Source: Pinus tabuliformis
Taxonomy: Eukaryota > Streptophyta > Pinopsida > Pinales > Pinaceae
DNA: 64,000 nt
Direction: 5' to 3'
NCBI GenBank assembly: GCA_031772625.1
Contig: CM062810.1
Coordinates: 459,239,731-459,303,730 of the forward strand
Shown in pieces: positions 33,581 to 46,599 of the stretch; position 1 is the stretch's first letter, and the number at the start of each line of letters is the position of its first letter. Below the pieces are notes generated by a model. It saw only the letters and a program-made list of their open reading frames with translations, did no database searches and had not been told where the DNA came from. Position numbers and translations under genes: made by a program.

Positions 33581-35550
33581 CCATGTGGCCAATTGGCTTG
33601 GGCATTGCACAATCACAACATGGGATTTTGTACGAATAAATATTATAACAATATTCTAAACTTGAATTGTTATGACTCTTCACTGAATCAAATGAGATTC
33701 AATTACCTAAATCTGGTATCCTTATGCTATTTTCGTTGGGAAGTCCACAACCCTCATCAAATTTCATCATGGGAAAAGCAGAGGAATGACTACCTATATC
33801 CTCTGCACTATCGTTAGTGGGTGAGAAAAGTTGCACTGTTAATATATTCAAGAGCCCACACTTCAATTTCTCCTGATTTAGACCTCTTTAACCCGCTGGT
33901 ATCTATATCATAACTGAAATAATAGAATTCTGGCAGTAACAACAATGTCAACGATTTGATTATGTTGTTGATTGAGGTGCCTCAACAATTTGAGTACACT
34001 GCTGATTACGGCCACCTGATATGACCAACATCAAATACCTACATTTCCCCTTCACATTGCCCAGTGAGGCCTGCCTATACCTAATACGCAACTCAACACA
34101 TGACTTGTCGCCCCAAATTTTCAAGCTGAGCCCAAAACCGCTTCTCGTCTTTTGTAATATTCAATGATAAATGATGTGAAAGTATCAAAGATGATACTGT
34201 TTCTGCAAGTTAAGCCCTCGAAGTGGACATGGGACAGGGTAATATTGTGGTTAGCTTTATCTGGTAAACTGCAAGGAGGGCCCAACATAATGAACTATTT
34301 CAGTTGGGGAGGAAAACCAGAACTTGAAGTGCAATTAGTACAACTAGATGACATTGAACGTGAGACCAATGGTTTCAAATCATCGACCACTTCGAAAGAA
34401 AGACATCCACCTGTGCAGGAAGACATCCACCTATGGAATAAAAATTGTGACTCGGGAGCGTTGTGAAAAAAATAATAGTTTATGTGTTTAAATTTTTTAA
34501 TGATAGTGAGACGTGATCTCTCAGCATAGCACATACTATCAATTTTGAAGAGTATTTACCTTGCACAATATATATGCACTAAACATTTCTATGACAGGGA
34601 GTTTAACATACTATTTTGTTTTAAGATTTTGTGAAAACGTGAAATTTAGGATCTTGTAAACAAAAGCTTGTTAGGTTTCTGTATAGAGCCGAATATACCC
34701 TTTTTAGGATTGTTATTATTACAGGGGATTTGATTTTTTTGCTATCCTGATCAATGTTTCAATGTTGAACAATAATCGCAGGCTCCGAGTGAGTGAACCT
34801 TCCTTTGTTACCAGTGACCTATATAGACAAATTTCATTGCTATATTTGAATCTATAACTTGACCCTTACAATCTATTGGCAGGTGGTATCTTGAAAATAT
34901 TTGCCATATGGTCTAGTGTTGCATCTCTCTCTTGAATGATAATTGTGGTTATAATGGATATTATAGTTTGATCGATATTTCTAGAGTATTTGAATGCTTG
35001 CAAGTACGTCTGCAAGAACTTTGATGTTCAATTTTGGCCATGAACAAATTTTCATTTATAAATTTCTTTCCCCTTTTCTGCATAGATTTTTCAAGAGCAT
35101 TTTTTTTTGTTATTTTTCATTCATGTGTAATAGTTATCTACTAGAAATATTTACATAGGAATGGGTATTTTTCAAAAGTTTTTACAAACATGTATTTTTT
35201 GGGTTTGATTCACAATGCCAAACTGATGAGTGAAGTTCTCTATCTATAAAGGTTATATTGACAATTGATAATTTGATATGATACCTCTAAAGATGTGTGG
35301 TATGTTTTTTTTTGGGTCATATTTACTTGTGAGGGTGGCACAATCTATCAGGAATCCACACTTCACAAGGATGGATAAGTCTATTCGGTAGCAACATATA
35401 AATCCACAACACCCATAGTGTTAGCATTTCTTATTGTACAACTAGAGAAGTTTCAGAATTTGGACTTTGCAACTTATAACAGAACTTTGAAGACCATATA
35501 TTTACACATATAGAGCCACATGAAGTTTTAACATGATGACGGAAATCACA
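33581..35550. other. No gene seen; unassigned DNA
   Basis: An open frame at 34164-34466 (100 codons, plus) shows no recognised motif. The remainder is AT-rich and stop-rich. Confidence 0.45.
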
Positions 35551-35670
35551 CAATTAAAGGTTCCAAAATAAATTACAATAACACTGCAAATTTTTTTCAA
35601 ATATCTCCACAAATAAAGGTTGCAAGATAAGTTACAGTAACACTACAAAATTATTTCAAATATCTCCACG
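35551..35670 (+). repeat. 59-bp tandem duplication
   Basis: ATTAAAGGTTCCAAAATAAA and AATAAAGGTTGCAAGATAAG begin two copies about 59 bp apart. Each ends CAAATATCTCCAC. They differ at about ten sites. Confidence 0.85.
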
Positions 35671-36990
35671 AATTCTTCAAAACCATACAAAATTAAATAT
35701 AGCAAAGTCATAACAAGGACGTATATTTCCAAACGAGGCTCTATGTAGAACTTCATAAATATAGAGAATAAAGATCAACAAGCCTAATAAGGAGTTGTTT
35801 CAATTAATGGCGCATTCATCCCATCTCTTTGTCATGTGAATCAACTATTTTGAAGAGGATGTATTTGGAAAAGAGAACATGTAAGGAAAATGTGAGTGAG
35901 TGATTGAATTTTTTACCTAATTATTATCATGAATTATATCCTATGTTGATTTAACCTATTAAATTAACTCTAACTAGTGGAGTATTTTAGTAAAATAAAC
36001 CTAAATACCATTTATCATCAAATTAGTGAAAAACATAATATATACGAAAAACTACCTCTCAAATGCTTCAAGGATTGTGTCAAATATTTTTCGAATTTTT
36101 AAAACTAGCCCTTTACTACAAAGTTAGCGGCTCTACAAAGTCACATTGGAGAGGCAATAATTTACTATATAGGTTGTTATGGGATATATTTAAATTTATT
36201 GTTGTATATATTTTGGAATGGTGCAGTTTAATAGATAAATGGTTTTTTATTTTTATTTTTATTGAAATTAGCAAATACAATTTAGAGTAGAATTGAAATG
36301 GTTGTTTTTAATTTTTTAATTAAGTAATACAATTTGGAGTAAAATTAATTCTTTTTGTTATATAAAGTATACTTTTAATGTACAATTAAATTTAGTACTT
36401 TAAATAATCTTCAAGGCATTTTACATATTAAATAATTTATAATTTTTAAACAAAATTGAAAAAAAAAATTATACACAATTGAAAAATAAATAAATTCATG
36501 TGTCTATTCGCAATTTGGTTGTGCGAGATGATCTTCCCAAATATAGTATTCCTTAAGTGTATCTTTGCACCTTTAGGGGCAATTGCTAGTTTGTACCAAA
36601 TTGTTTCATTATGTAGTGTGTTATAGAAGACACATTGTCTTCATGTGCTTGCACCTTCTATATGTCATGTCTCAAAGTCAAACATTAAGAACTTAGAGTC
36701 TATTGTAATATTTGGTTTGCATGAAATTTTATTAGTTTTGTAACTAGGTTTATTTCAAATTTCTACATATATATTTACATATTTATGCGCTATCAATAAA
36801 ATGCATTATTTAGAAACGATAAAAAGTGTGAAGATATATTTAATCACTTCTTTCGATTGTGTTTGCATGGAAATCAATACTTTGGTTGATAAATTATCAA
36901 AAAATGGACTCTAAAGTTTAAGACTTCATGCTAGATTATTCTACTTGAGTTTAGAAATGGTCTTTTGTCAGCATTATTTTCTTGGATTAG
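35671..36990. other. No gene seen; AT-rich DNA
   Basis: Low-complexity AT-rich sequence. One 75-codon frame (36063-36290) has no motif. Confidence 0.5.
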
Positions 36991-38870
36991 TTTATATGTA
37001 TTATATGTAATATGTTGAGGCATCCCATATACACAACCCAAATGCAGGTCATCGTAGCGTGGGAGGTTTTGTTATACGTGGTCAAGCTCATTATATATCA
37101 CGTAGCCCACCAAGAGTTCATGTTCCCCTCATAGATCCTGCCTCTGACACCATTTAGAGTGTCAGAGGAAGTGTTTCTATCTCTATTGATGACCATGATA
37201 CATGTAGTGGACATTCTTCACCTATTTTAGGTACAACACCTGCATTTTTTTAATCCTCTTTAAACTTTATGTGTTTATGTCTTGAAATTGTTTTTAATTT
37301 TTAAATTGTCTTCCACTCATGTGTTTGAATTTAATGTATATGTCATTATGCTTTTAGTTTGTTAATTGTATATATGTTAAACTATTTTTATGATTTACAG
37401 GCCCTCAGCAGGTCGAAGCTAGCGATCAAAGTGCAACATCGATCCCTCTGTGGGATGATGCTACAACTCATACCACATTAGACGATGTTACGACCCATCA
37501 TACGTGGATCACAACAAAGATAGAGAAGAACCCTGCCAATCACTGACTCATCTTGTATTATCTTTTATGCAGATAACATCAATAGGTTGATTAAGACATA
37601 CTCGGGGTTGAGTTCACATAGCCACATATTATAGTGCATATAGAGGACTAGGAGGCATGAGGTTAGAGGCCTATATTCTTGGGAGGTGGTGAAATAGGCC
37701 ACCAAGGACATTGATGTTTGTGGGGAGTTGTTTGACATCCCTCCAGATCACCCTGCTACATATAAAGGTTTGATTCCAATGAAATATTTTAGGAATTTGA
37801 ATGCGAACCCTTTTATGTATGATATATTCATTGGAGCTTGGGGCTAGTTCCCCCACCATGACCAGGTCGCCATTTATTTTTCCAAGCATTTATATGCAGA
37901 GTTCATTTTACATATGAGGCTTAATTGCACTTATACCGGATCTCATTATTATGTAACCGAATTGGGATGTACTTATGAGCGTGAGGGGGCTCATAGGGAC
38001 CCTAGGCATGTACTACCACCTCTGAGATTCTTGCCACTATTGTCTCAGATCTTCGTATTATAGACAATGCTAGAGGAGTTGTCACAACTCAGTGGTGAGA
38101 CCAAGGAGACTACTGCAACCAACATGTGGACGTCATTGGCTAGTGCATGTGTTGCATTGGATGGAGAGGTTAGGAGACTGTCACACATCATTGCCTTGTA
38201 ACCTGCTAGTGCCCTTATATGATGATCTATTTCTCGCGAATTTAACCTTTGACCAACTTTTGACATATACATGTATGTATCTTGTTGCCATTCGTGAGAC
38301 TTGGAGGGTGCACAGTCCACGTGACATAGACCCGGTACATATATATATGAAACATTTGATTCTTATTATCAGATTATGCATAATTATATATATTAAAATT
38401 TCTAGTTCGCATTAGATTGCATTTATATTAATAAGTTCATGATAGCATGTAGACACATCCCAGCTACATGGATGAGCTTACAAGGTCATCCGAGGGGGAA
38501 GTTGATCAGCCAAGCCATCCTCGACCAGAGCATGTTTCCATGGATTCTCCTCCATGTTTCCAGAGAGTCACTATGTACAACCACATGGACCAATAGTTGA
38601 GGTAAGAATTTTTGTTCCTAACCATTTCTTTTTTTAAGTTACACATATATGCTAATTAATTTTTAGACTAATTATAATTTGCCTTTTCCATTGTGTACAC
38701 ATGTCCATATGTAGAGTGCCATTGATGCCACTTTTATGTGGAGACATGAGTGGGATGTTGGGTTTCGAGGCACTAATGATGCGGGTCCATTGATGCAGGC
38801 CCCAATCATTGAGCCATAGGCAAGGGAGCATCAAACCCATGATCAAACCCCCATCATATTTGAATTACAT
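36991..38870 (+). pseudogene. Possible decayed coding tract, family unknown
   Basis: GC content rises relative to the flanks, and plus-strand frames give protein-like stretches separated by stops and apparent non-coding gaps. One example near 37700-38050 reads DIDVCGELFDIPPDHPATY, then IPMKYFRNLNANPFMYD and VAIYFSKHLYAEFILHM. I do not recognise a family. The pattern of coding-like blocks with AT-rich gaps (for example 37240-37400 and 38380-38450) could reflect exons and introns of a dead gene or a decayed DNA transposon. A host origin is not demonstrated. Confidence 0.3.
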
Positions 38871-39859
38871 TTGGACTTGACTAAGGCTATTATATTCATG
38901 TATATGTAATTAAAAATGTGGTTCAAAATCATTTATTTCCATATTTTTTATTTTCTACAAATAATGATCTAATTAGTTTGAATTTGAATGTGTTATATTG
39001 CAATACCAGCTTATGGAAACTTACTTTGCGTAACATAACTCACATAGGAGTTCTAGTGGTACTTAGAGTCTCATAGTTTGTATATTTTTAGGCTCATTTC
39101 ATAGGGTGCATTCACATGTGTGATATAGACTTTGTATATTTTCATACATTGATAGTTTATGGATGTACATCATGGACATTATTTTAGTTTATGCATGCTT
39201 CTTATTTTAGTTTATGGATGTTCTTGTGATATTTGTAGTTTGAATATATTTTCATATAGATAGTATATTGATACATGTATTCACTATTTTAGTTTATGGA
39301 TTTGTATTAATCTTGTTTATGGATGCTCATCAATTTTTTAAGTTTATGGATCTATTAAAATTATTTCACTATTTTAATAAATTTCTATATACTATAACTT
39401 TTATTGGTCAAATATATGTTTAATTTTGATTTCCAATTTCATATACTATCTACAAGAGCTTAGTCATAACATGATATAAGTAAATCGAATTGAAATTTAA
39501 TATATAGGTCAAAAAACAATATATGACAACATTTCTAGAATTTTATATAATGTTATCAACTTTCGTAAATTTACAAGTAGTTATCCAAGTATTTCAATCA
39601 ATTCCTTATGATGCAAACAAGTTTTATTCCATTTTTAAAAACTCAAACATGATTGAAATAAGTTATATATCCAATTTTAACAGATGTGGAAATGTAAAAG
39701 TTACAAACACGAGCTTCATTCAATTTTATATTGTTTGAGGTTATCTACAAAATCTTAGTTATAATGCACCTTGTCAATAATTTTTTTGTGCTTACACTAA
39801 AATCAATGCACAATATTAAACTAACTACCTTGATATTAATGTACACCATATATCTAGTT
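38871..39859. other. No gene seen; AT-rich DNA with a recurring short motif
   Basis: The motif AGTTTATGGAT or a close variant recurs about six times between 39160 and 39355 at irregular spacing. There is no coding signal. Confidence 0.5.
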
Positions 39860-40262
39860 ACATCAAATCAGAAATCAACATCTTCACTGAAATCAATGCA
39901 TCCAGTGCTAGCAATCAAATAGGATTAGCAATTAACATCTACACTAAAGTCAATGCATCTAATGCAAACAATTAAATAGGATTAGAAATCAACATCTACA
40001 TTGAAATCAATGCATATAACGTTGCAAGCAATCGAATCAAATTAGAAATCAATATCTACACTAAAATCAATGCATCTAGTGCTAGCAATAAAATAGGATT
40101 AGGAATCAACATCTACATTGAAATAAATGCATCTAATTCAAGTAATGAAATAGAATTAGAAATCAACATCTATATAGATATCAATGCATCTAATGCAAGA
40201 AAACAAATAGGATTAGAAATCAGCATTTGTACACTAAAATCAATGCATATAGTGCAAGCAAT
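39860..40262 (+). repeat. 58-bp minisatellite, about seven units
   Basis: Units contain AAATCAACATCTACA, then AAATCAATGCATCTA and a variable GCAAGCAAT-AAATAGGATTAG. The CAATGCA core recurs at about 39894, 39951, 40009, 40067, 40124, 40182 and 40241. Units are 80-90% alike by eye. The array ends exactly where the polypyrimidine tract begins. Confidence 0.92.
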
Positions 40263-41220
40263 TTTCTTCCCTTTCTCTCACCCCTCCATCTATATCGATA
40301 TCTCCCTCCATTTCTTATCTTTTGTCTCTTTATCTCATCCTCCCAGGCACACACGATCTCTCTCTTCATATCTGTCTATCTCTCACTCCCTCCCTCACTC
40401 TATATCTCTCTTCTTCCCCCTCTCCCCTTTCCATATATATCTCTATCTCCCTCTGTATCTCCTTCTTCATCTCTCTATATCACCCCACAAATATACACAT
40501 TGTTTCTCCATATCTATCTATATCTCCCTCTCCCTCTCCCCCCTCTCTCTCTCTTCCCCTTCTCTCCCTATGTCTCTCCTTCTATCTCCCTTCCCTCCTA
40601 CTCTCCTCTCTCCCTCTCTCTCTCCATCTTGCTTGTCACTCCCTCTCTCTCCATCTCCATTGTCACTCCCTCTCTCTCCATATCCATTTCCACTCCCCCC
40701 TCTCTCTCTCCAGCTTTCTCTCTCTATATTTCTTTCTTCTTACCTACCTCCCTCTCCCCCCCCAACTCCATATTTTTCTCTCTCCCTCCCTCTCAAGTCA
40801 TCTCTCTTCCTTTCTCTCCCACCTCCCTTTGCCTCTCCCCCTTCTCACTCACTCTCTCTCTCTCTCTCAAGCTTCATCCTGCAACTCTATTAACTATCTC
40901 CCTCCCTCTCTCATTCTCTCTCTCCCTTCTCTCCATCTCTCATTCTCTCTCTCCCTTCTCTCCATCTCTCCTTTATTGTATTTCAATCTCACCCCCAAAC
41001 ATATACACTCTCTCTCCATCTCTCCCCTCTCCTTCCCTCTCTATCTCCACTTTCTCTCTATATATGTCTTGAACTTCTTCCTTCCCTATCTTTTCCTCCA
41101 ACTCCATCTCTTGAGTTCCCTCTCTTTCTCGGAGACTCTCTCCTCATGCCCCTCTCTCCATATTTGTGTCCCCCTCTCTCTTTTACCCTTCTCTTACACA
41201 CTCTCTCTCCTATATATTTC
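40262..41220 (+). repeat. Polypyrimidine tract (CT-rich), about 0.95 kb
   Basis: Nearly all C and T on the plus strand, with CTCTCTC, TCCCTCTC and CATCTCTC patterns and occasional A. Purines are so rare that all three plus frames stay open for 200-300 codons (Ser/Leu/Pro/Tyr-rich). These frames are composition artefacts, not genes. Confidence 0.95.
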
Positions 41221-41694
41221 AAAAATTTTAAAATAATTTGAGAATTAATTGTATATTATGGTATCTACACAAATATTATGCTCTTTTAGGGCTGACATTG
41301 GTGGTGTGGCAATAATTTACATAAGCATCATGGAATTGGCATTGGTGGTGTGATAATATGTTAAGCATATGGAGTCTACACAAAGTTTAGTATCTTTTGT
41401 AATTTCCATTTTTGGCATGACAATATATTACTTACAACATGCTAGAATTGACCATTTTCATTTCACTAATTTGAATTCAATGCATTTCTCCTCCCCATGT
41501 AATATTATAAATTGGTAAGGTAATCGAGAGTGTAGAATGTGGGTGATAATAATTCCTACTATGACCACTTAAAAACCTACTACCATGTGGGAATCCATAT
41601 ATTTCTTCTCAAAAAAAACCCTTTATTTGAATAACATTGATTTTCATGCACTGATCTATCTTCATCTCCATGTGACTAACAATACAATTCTTGT
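41221..41694. other. No gene seen
   Basis: Unassigned. GACATTGGTGGTGTGGCAATA and GGCATTGGTGGTGTGATAATA near 41292 and 41339 form a small duplication. Confidence 0.5.
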
Positions 41695-43303
41695 AGTAGG
41701 CATGCCTAGAAGGCCTAGGTTGTATGTTTATGCAAGACGAGCATGTCATGTCCTATGAGTCAAGAATATTAAAAGAACAAGAGAAGAACTATGTAGTGTA
41801 TGATCTAGAATTAACAGTTGTAATTCATGCTTTAAAATGTGGAGGCATTATTTGATTGGCAGGAAATTTACTCTAATTAGGAATCATGTAAGTCTGACGT
41901 ACTTCTTCGGCTAACTCGATATGAACACCAAGTAAGCCATATGGATAGCTTTCCAAAGGTAATATGACTTTGACATTAAACATATAAAATAAATAGAGAA
42001 TAAGGTGGAAAACATGTTAAGTTTGAGTTTAAAATAAATAGATGAGATCTCTATCAGTTGAAAGAAATTTGTTGGAACAAGTCAAAGAGGAAGCATTAAC
42101 GGATCAAAAATATAATCATATATATAAAAATATGGAAACTAAATATGATATAGACAAATGGAATAATTATGAAATCAACAAAAATGGGTTTTCGATCTAT
42201 AAAAACATGCTTTATATACCTCATCGATAAAAAATTAAGTAATTAATAATGGACAAGCACCACAACAAACCTTTTTCTAGCCATCTGGGATACCAATAAA
42301 GATCACAAGCCTCAAAAAAGAGTTCTTTTGGCCTTGAATGAAAAGGAAAGTTGTTGAATATCTAGATAAGTGTCAAGAATGTTAGAAAGTGAAAAAAAAA
42401 ACATCAACATCCAGTTGAACTGCTAAAACCCTTACCCATAACCAATTGGAAGTTGGAAGTGATTTCTAGACCAAGGCAAGTTGTCTAGACCAAATTTCTG
42501 TTTGTATCTTTATTTCGGACGAAATTTTGGCTAAAAGTATATTAGATGGAAGATTGATTATAAATGCATAATGAATTTGAAATTCCTCAATCCACTAAAA
42601 TTACGAAGTTTGTTGAAAAAAATTACATTTCATACCTTATCTACTATTTCATGAAGAACTCAAATCTGTGGTGACTAGTCGATCACAACCTAAACAAGTT
42701 TGGAAACCACAAAATATTTTTGGGAACTTCTGAAACTACGTGAATGTATCATTTGTAGTGTATAAAATCATTGAATCAAACCATTCCCATGAGATATTTT
42801 TTTGGTCCTACAAATTGTTCTGAAACAAGTCGATTTTAGTGCAACGAAGGAATTACTATGAGAATATATGTCTTGTATACTTTGTCACATCCAACGACAA
42901 CAGAATTAGACTTGAAAGGTTGTGGAATAACAGTTAAAGTCTTGATCTCTTTATCTTCACTTTGGGTTTTGGTTATTTCAATATGAAATTGTTAATGTCA
43001 TTTACTGAAGACTTTATAAGGACATTAAACCTTCCATCTATGAGCTATTTTGAGAATTCTTTATGAAGCATTTTGTGGGTAGATCTTGTGAGAACCTTGA
43101 GGCCATACCTCAAGCTATTCAACCTAAAATATTATGGAATTTATTTCTAAGGTTGATCGACCCACTATTCAGAGATACTTTTGAAGACTATTTTGAATTG
43201 CAACCCTTGAGGACAAATTTCTCACTAAAATAGATTGATGGATCTCTGAAACACTAGCATCAACCTTTGCACATTGATGGATATCTGAAACACCTACATC
43301 GAC
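41695..43303 (+). mobile_element. Ty3/gypsy relic (RNase H to 3' end of pol), broken
   Basis: Plus-strand fragments read as the latter part of a Ty3/gypsy pol. An RNase H segment with YVVYDLELTVVIHAL lies near 41790-41840. A segment with LLEQVKEEALTDQKY and GFSIYKNMLYIPHR (42042-42230) precedes the H2C2 integrase zinc-binding region near 42250-42400. Near 43200 'LEDKFLTK' resembles the C-terminal end of such polyproteins. No LTRs are recognisable and the relic is heavily broken, older than the copia element D that follows it. Confidence 0.7.
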
Positions 43304-43308
43304 CTTGG

Positions 43309-43615
43309 TGTTGTTCTGAGCAATTAATTAACCAAGAAATATATAATTGAAACTAAATGAAACTAAATGCAAAGGCACAAGTAAAAACACAATGTTTACG
43401 TGGTAAAACCTTGATAGGGTGTCCAAGAAACATCCATGGGGCAAGGGATTTGATTTTATATTAAACCAAAAATGATTCTTCTTCTTACAATAGTTTTGGC
43501 ATTCATCATTTTATAGGAGCCTCCTCCGTTACATAACTGTTGTTTCAGTATAAAACCAACTTAGTAGTAAATACAATTTTTACACATATTTACAATTAGT
43601 TGTCAAATTCCAACA
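43309..43615 (-). repeat. Left (3') LTR of copia element D
   Basis: 307 bp, TGTTGTTCTGAG...AATTCCAACA, preceded by CTTGG. It has a small internal duplicated segment (GAAACTAAAT twice) not present in the right LTR. Confidence 0.94.
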
Positions 43616-43700
43616 AACTCCACCTTGACAACAATTTTCCTAATCCCTTGCCCATGCCCATTCATCATCTCTTCTGCAAGCCAAGAGACGCTAAACACCA

Positions 43701-45570
43701 TCACAACTTCTCTACTGTCACTGGCTTCATAAATATGTTCGCACAATTTTCCCGTGTATGGACCTTCTTAAGAGCTACTCTTCCACCATCGATGACATGT
43801 CTTCGAAAATGATAACTTACATCAATGTGCTTGGTCTTGTTGTGATAAGCTGGATTTGTAGCCAAGTGATTAACACCCTGACTACCACATAGTACATTCA
43901 CTCCCTCTTGTGTCCTTCCAATCTCATAAAGTAGACCCTTTAACCAGATTAGTTCTTTACTGGCATCTGAAGCAGCTATATATTCTGCTTCGATAGTGGA
44001 CAGCGCAACTGTTTCTTGAAGCTTTGACATCCAACTAATTGCTCCACCTGTAAGAGCAAAGACATAACCTCTAGTAGATATCCTTTTATCCAAATCACTT
44101 GCATAATTAGCTTCTACATATCTGCATACTGATCCTTCACTACCATTAAAGATGATGCAATGGTCACTTATTCCTCTTAGATATCGAAGCACCCATTTCA
44201 CTGCTCGCCAATGTTCTTCACCTGGATTTGCCATGAACCTGCTGACAACTCCAACTGCATGTGAAATGTCAGGTCTTGTAGATACCATCGCATACATTAA
44301 TTTGCTTACATCATTTGCATATGGTACATGGGACATATACTGCTTTTATTCATGAGTTCTAGGACACAAAACAAAAGAAAGCTTAAAATGGGAGGATAAT
44401 GGAACATTAACAGGTTTCACATTGTTCATACAGAACTTTTCAAGTACTCTTTCCACATGCTTCTACTATGATAACTAAAGCTTACCATTTTTCCTATCTT
44501 TGTGTATCTCCATGCCCAAGATATGGTTTGTTGCTCCAAGATCCTTCATATCAAACATCCTAGAGAGCTAAGACTTTAACCTGTTGATCTCTTCCATGCT
44601 TTTTCTTGCAATCAGCATATCTTCAACATACAAAACTAAGATAATGAATATGCCACTGAAACCCATGAAGTATACACAATGATCATACTCACTTATAATA
44701 AAGTTTCGGCTCACCATGAAGGAGTCAAACTTCTTGTACCATTGCTTAGGAGACTGCCTCAAGCCACACAATGATTTTCGTAGCTTGCAAACTAATCTTT
44801 TGTTGCAACCTTATACAAAAGCTTCTGGTTGTTCCATATATATCTCTTCATCCAAATCACCATGTAGAAAAGTTGTTTTAAAATCTAATTGTTCTAACTC
44901 AAGGTTAAGTAATGTAGTTAGTGCCAACACAGTTCGAATAGAAACAAGTTTTACAACTGGTGAAAAAATCTCATGAAAGCCAATACCTTCAACCTGAGAA
45001 TACCCTTTTTCTACCAGTCTCACCTCATACCTTTCGATACTTCCATCAACTTTCCGTTTCAATTTGAAGACCCATTTGCATCCAACAACACTTCTCCCTT
45101 CAGGAAGTTCTACAAGATCCCAGATATTTTTCTTGGCTAAGGAATCCATTTCTTCTTCCATAGTCGTTTTCCATTTTTCGCTATCCGTATCACCATTGCT
45201 TCCTGATAACAAGAGGGTTCCCCATCTTCAGTAATCAAACAAAAAAGATGAAAAAGAATCTTCATACCTTTTGGGAGTTTTTCTTTGCCTTGTAGACCTT
45301 CTAAGAGTGACTGGTTGTTGAACTGGTTCAGAAACTTCAACAGCTTTCTTTGTATCTTCATCACCTTTTCCTCCAGAAGTCTCTCCTTCCTTTCGACTTT
45401 CAGAGAAAGGTCTAGCCTCCAACTGAATTTGTTGATTTGGCGATACCTGTTCCTGTTCAATTCTTTCAACATTTGATCTTAAAAGAGAAGATTCATCAAA
45501 TGTTACATCTCTGCTAATGACTATCTTCCGTGACGTAGGATCCCACAACATGTACCCTTTCACCGCATAG
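43701..45570 (-). pseudogene. Copia element D pol: reverse transcriptase and RNase H remnants
   Basis: RT signatures include VVGCKWVFKLKRKVDGSIER, LDFKTTFLHGDLDEEIYME and LRQSPKQWYKKFDSFMVS. A VLYVEDMLIA segment stands where copia elements carry YVDDML. RNase H shows YASDLDKRISTRGYVFAL and VALSTIEAEYIAASDASKE, with the ADAK-like end HNKTKHIDVSYHF. It is a broken fossil. Confidence 0.93.
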
Positions 45571-45699
45571 TCATACCCAACAAAGACATAACATTTCGAT
45601 TTTGGATCTAATTTTGAACGCGATTTTTAGGAATAAGAGCATAGGCATCACAACCAAATATCCTTAAATGTGAATAATCACAAGACTGACCTGACCAAA

Positions 45700-46400
45700 C
45701 TTCTTCGGGAATTTTACAATTAATTGCTATTGAAGGTGATCAGTTAACTAAATAACAGGCAGTGGATACTTCTTCTACCCACAACTCCTTTTGCAAGTTA
45801 GAATTCTTGATCATGTTTCTGGCTCTTTCCATAAGAGTCTGATTCATACGTTCAGCAACACCATTTTGTTGAGGAGTATAAATAGCAGTTTTGTGTCCAA
45901 CAATTCGTTCATCCTTACAATATTGTTTAAATTCTAGAGAAGTAAATTCACCACCATTGTCAGTTCTTAAACATTTAATTGATTTGCTTGTTCTGTTTTC
46001 TACCATTGCTTTAAATTATTTAAATACATTGAATACATCAGCTTTCCTTTTCAGCATAAAGACCCAAACTTTATGGGAGAAATCATCAATAAACGTTAAA
46101 AAATATAAAGCACCTCCATATGATACAACAGGAGATGGTCCCCACAGATCAGAATGCATATAGTCCAAAATTTCTTTACTATTATGACTTCCAATTTTAA
46201 ATCTTCGTTTACACTGTTTTCCATACAGATAATGTTTACATAAATCCAACTTCAAGGATTTCAAAATAGGAAGTGATTTACATTTCATCAGTACCTGAAG
46301 ACCTTTCTTGCTCATGTGACCCAATCGTTGATGCCATAGGCAAGTACCTTCTTCTTCTTTCTCTGACACAATCATTACTTCACTAACTTGAGTACTTCCT
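45700..46400 (-). pseudogene. Copia element D pol: GAG-pre-integrase and integrase remnants
   Basis: LWHQRLGHMSKKGLQVLMK opens the zinc-binding region. MHSDLWGPSPVVSYGG, TFIDDFSHKVWVFMLK and CLRTDNGGEFTSLEF mark the integrase core, and IYTPQQNGVAERMNQTLMER the segment after it. Broken. Confidence 0.93.
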
Positions 46401-46599
46401 TTGAGTCTATAAAGACTTCCAACCTTTTCTACTTTCATAACAACTAGGGCACCTTTAGAGACTTTTAGCACTCCATTTTGACCTGTAAACTTATAACCAT
46501 CCGAATCCAACACTCCCAAAGAAATCAAATTTTTCTTCAATTGAGGTACATGTCTAACACTAGTTAATGTTCTAACTGTGTTATCATACATTTTAATCC

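Noticed and set aside
39860-40262. CRISPR-like or satellite gene array
   Set aside because: Contiguous 58-bp minisatellite, no spacers and no associated genes.
40227-41236. Three overlapping plus-strand frames of 216-304 codons, Ser/Leu/Pro-rich
   Set aside because: The tract is almost pure pyrimidine; stop codons need purines, so every plus frame stays open. No coding evidence.
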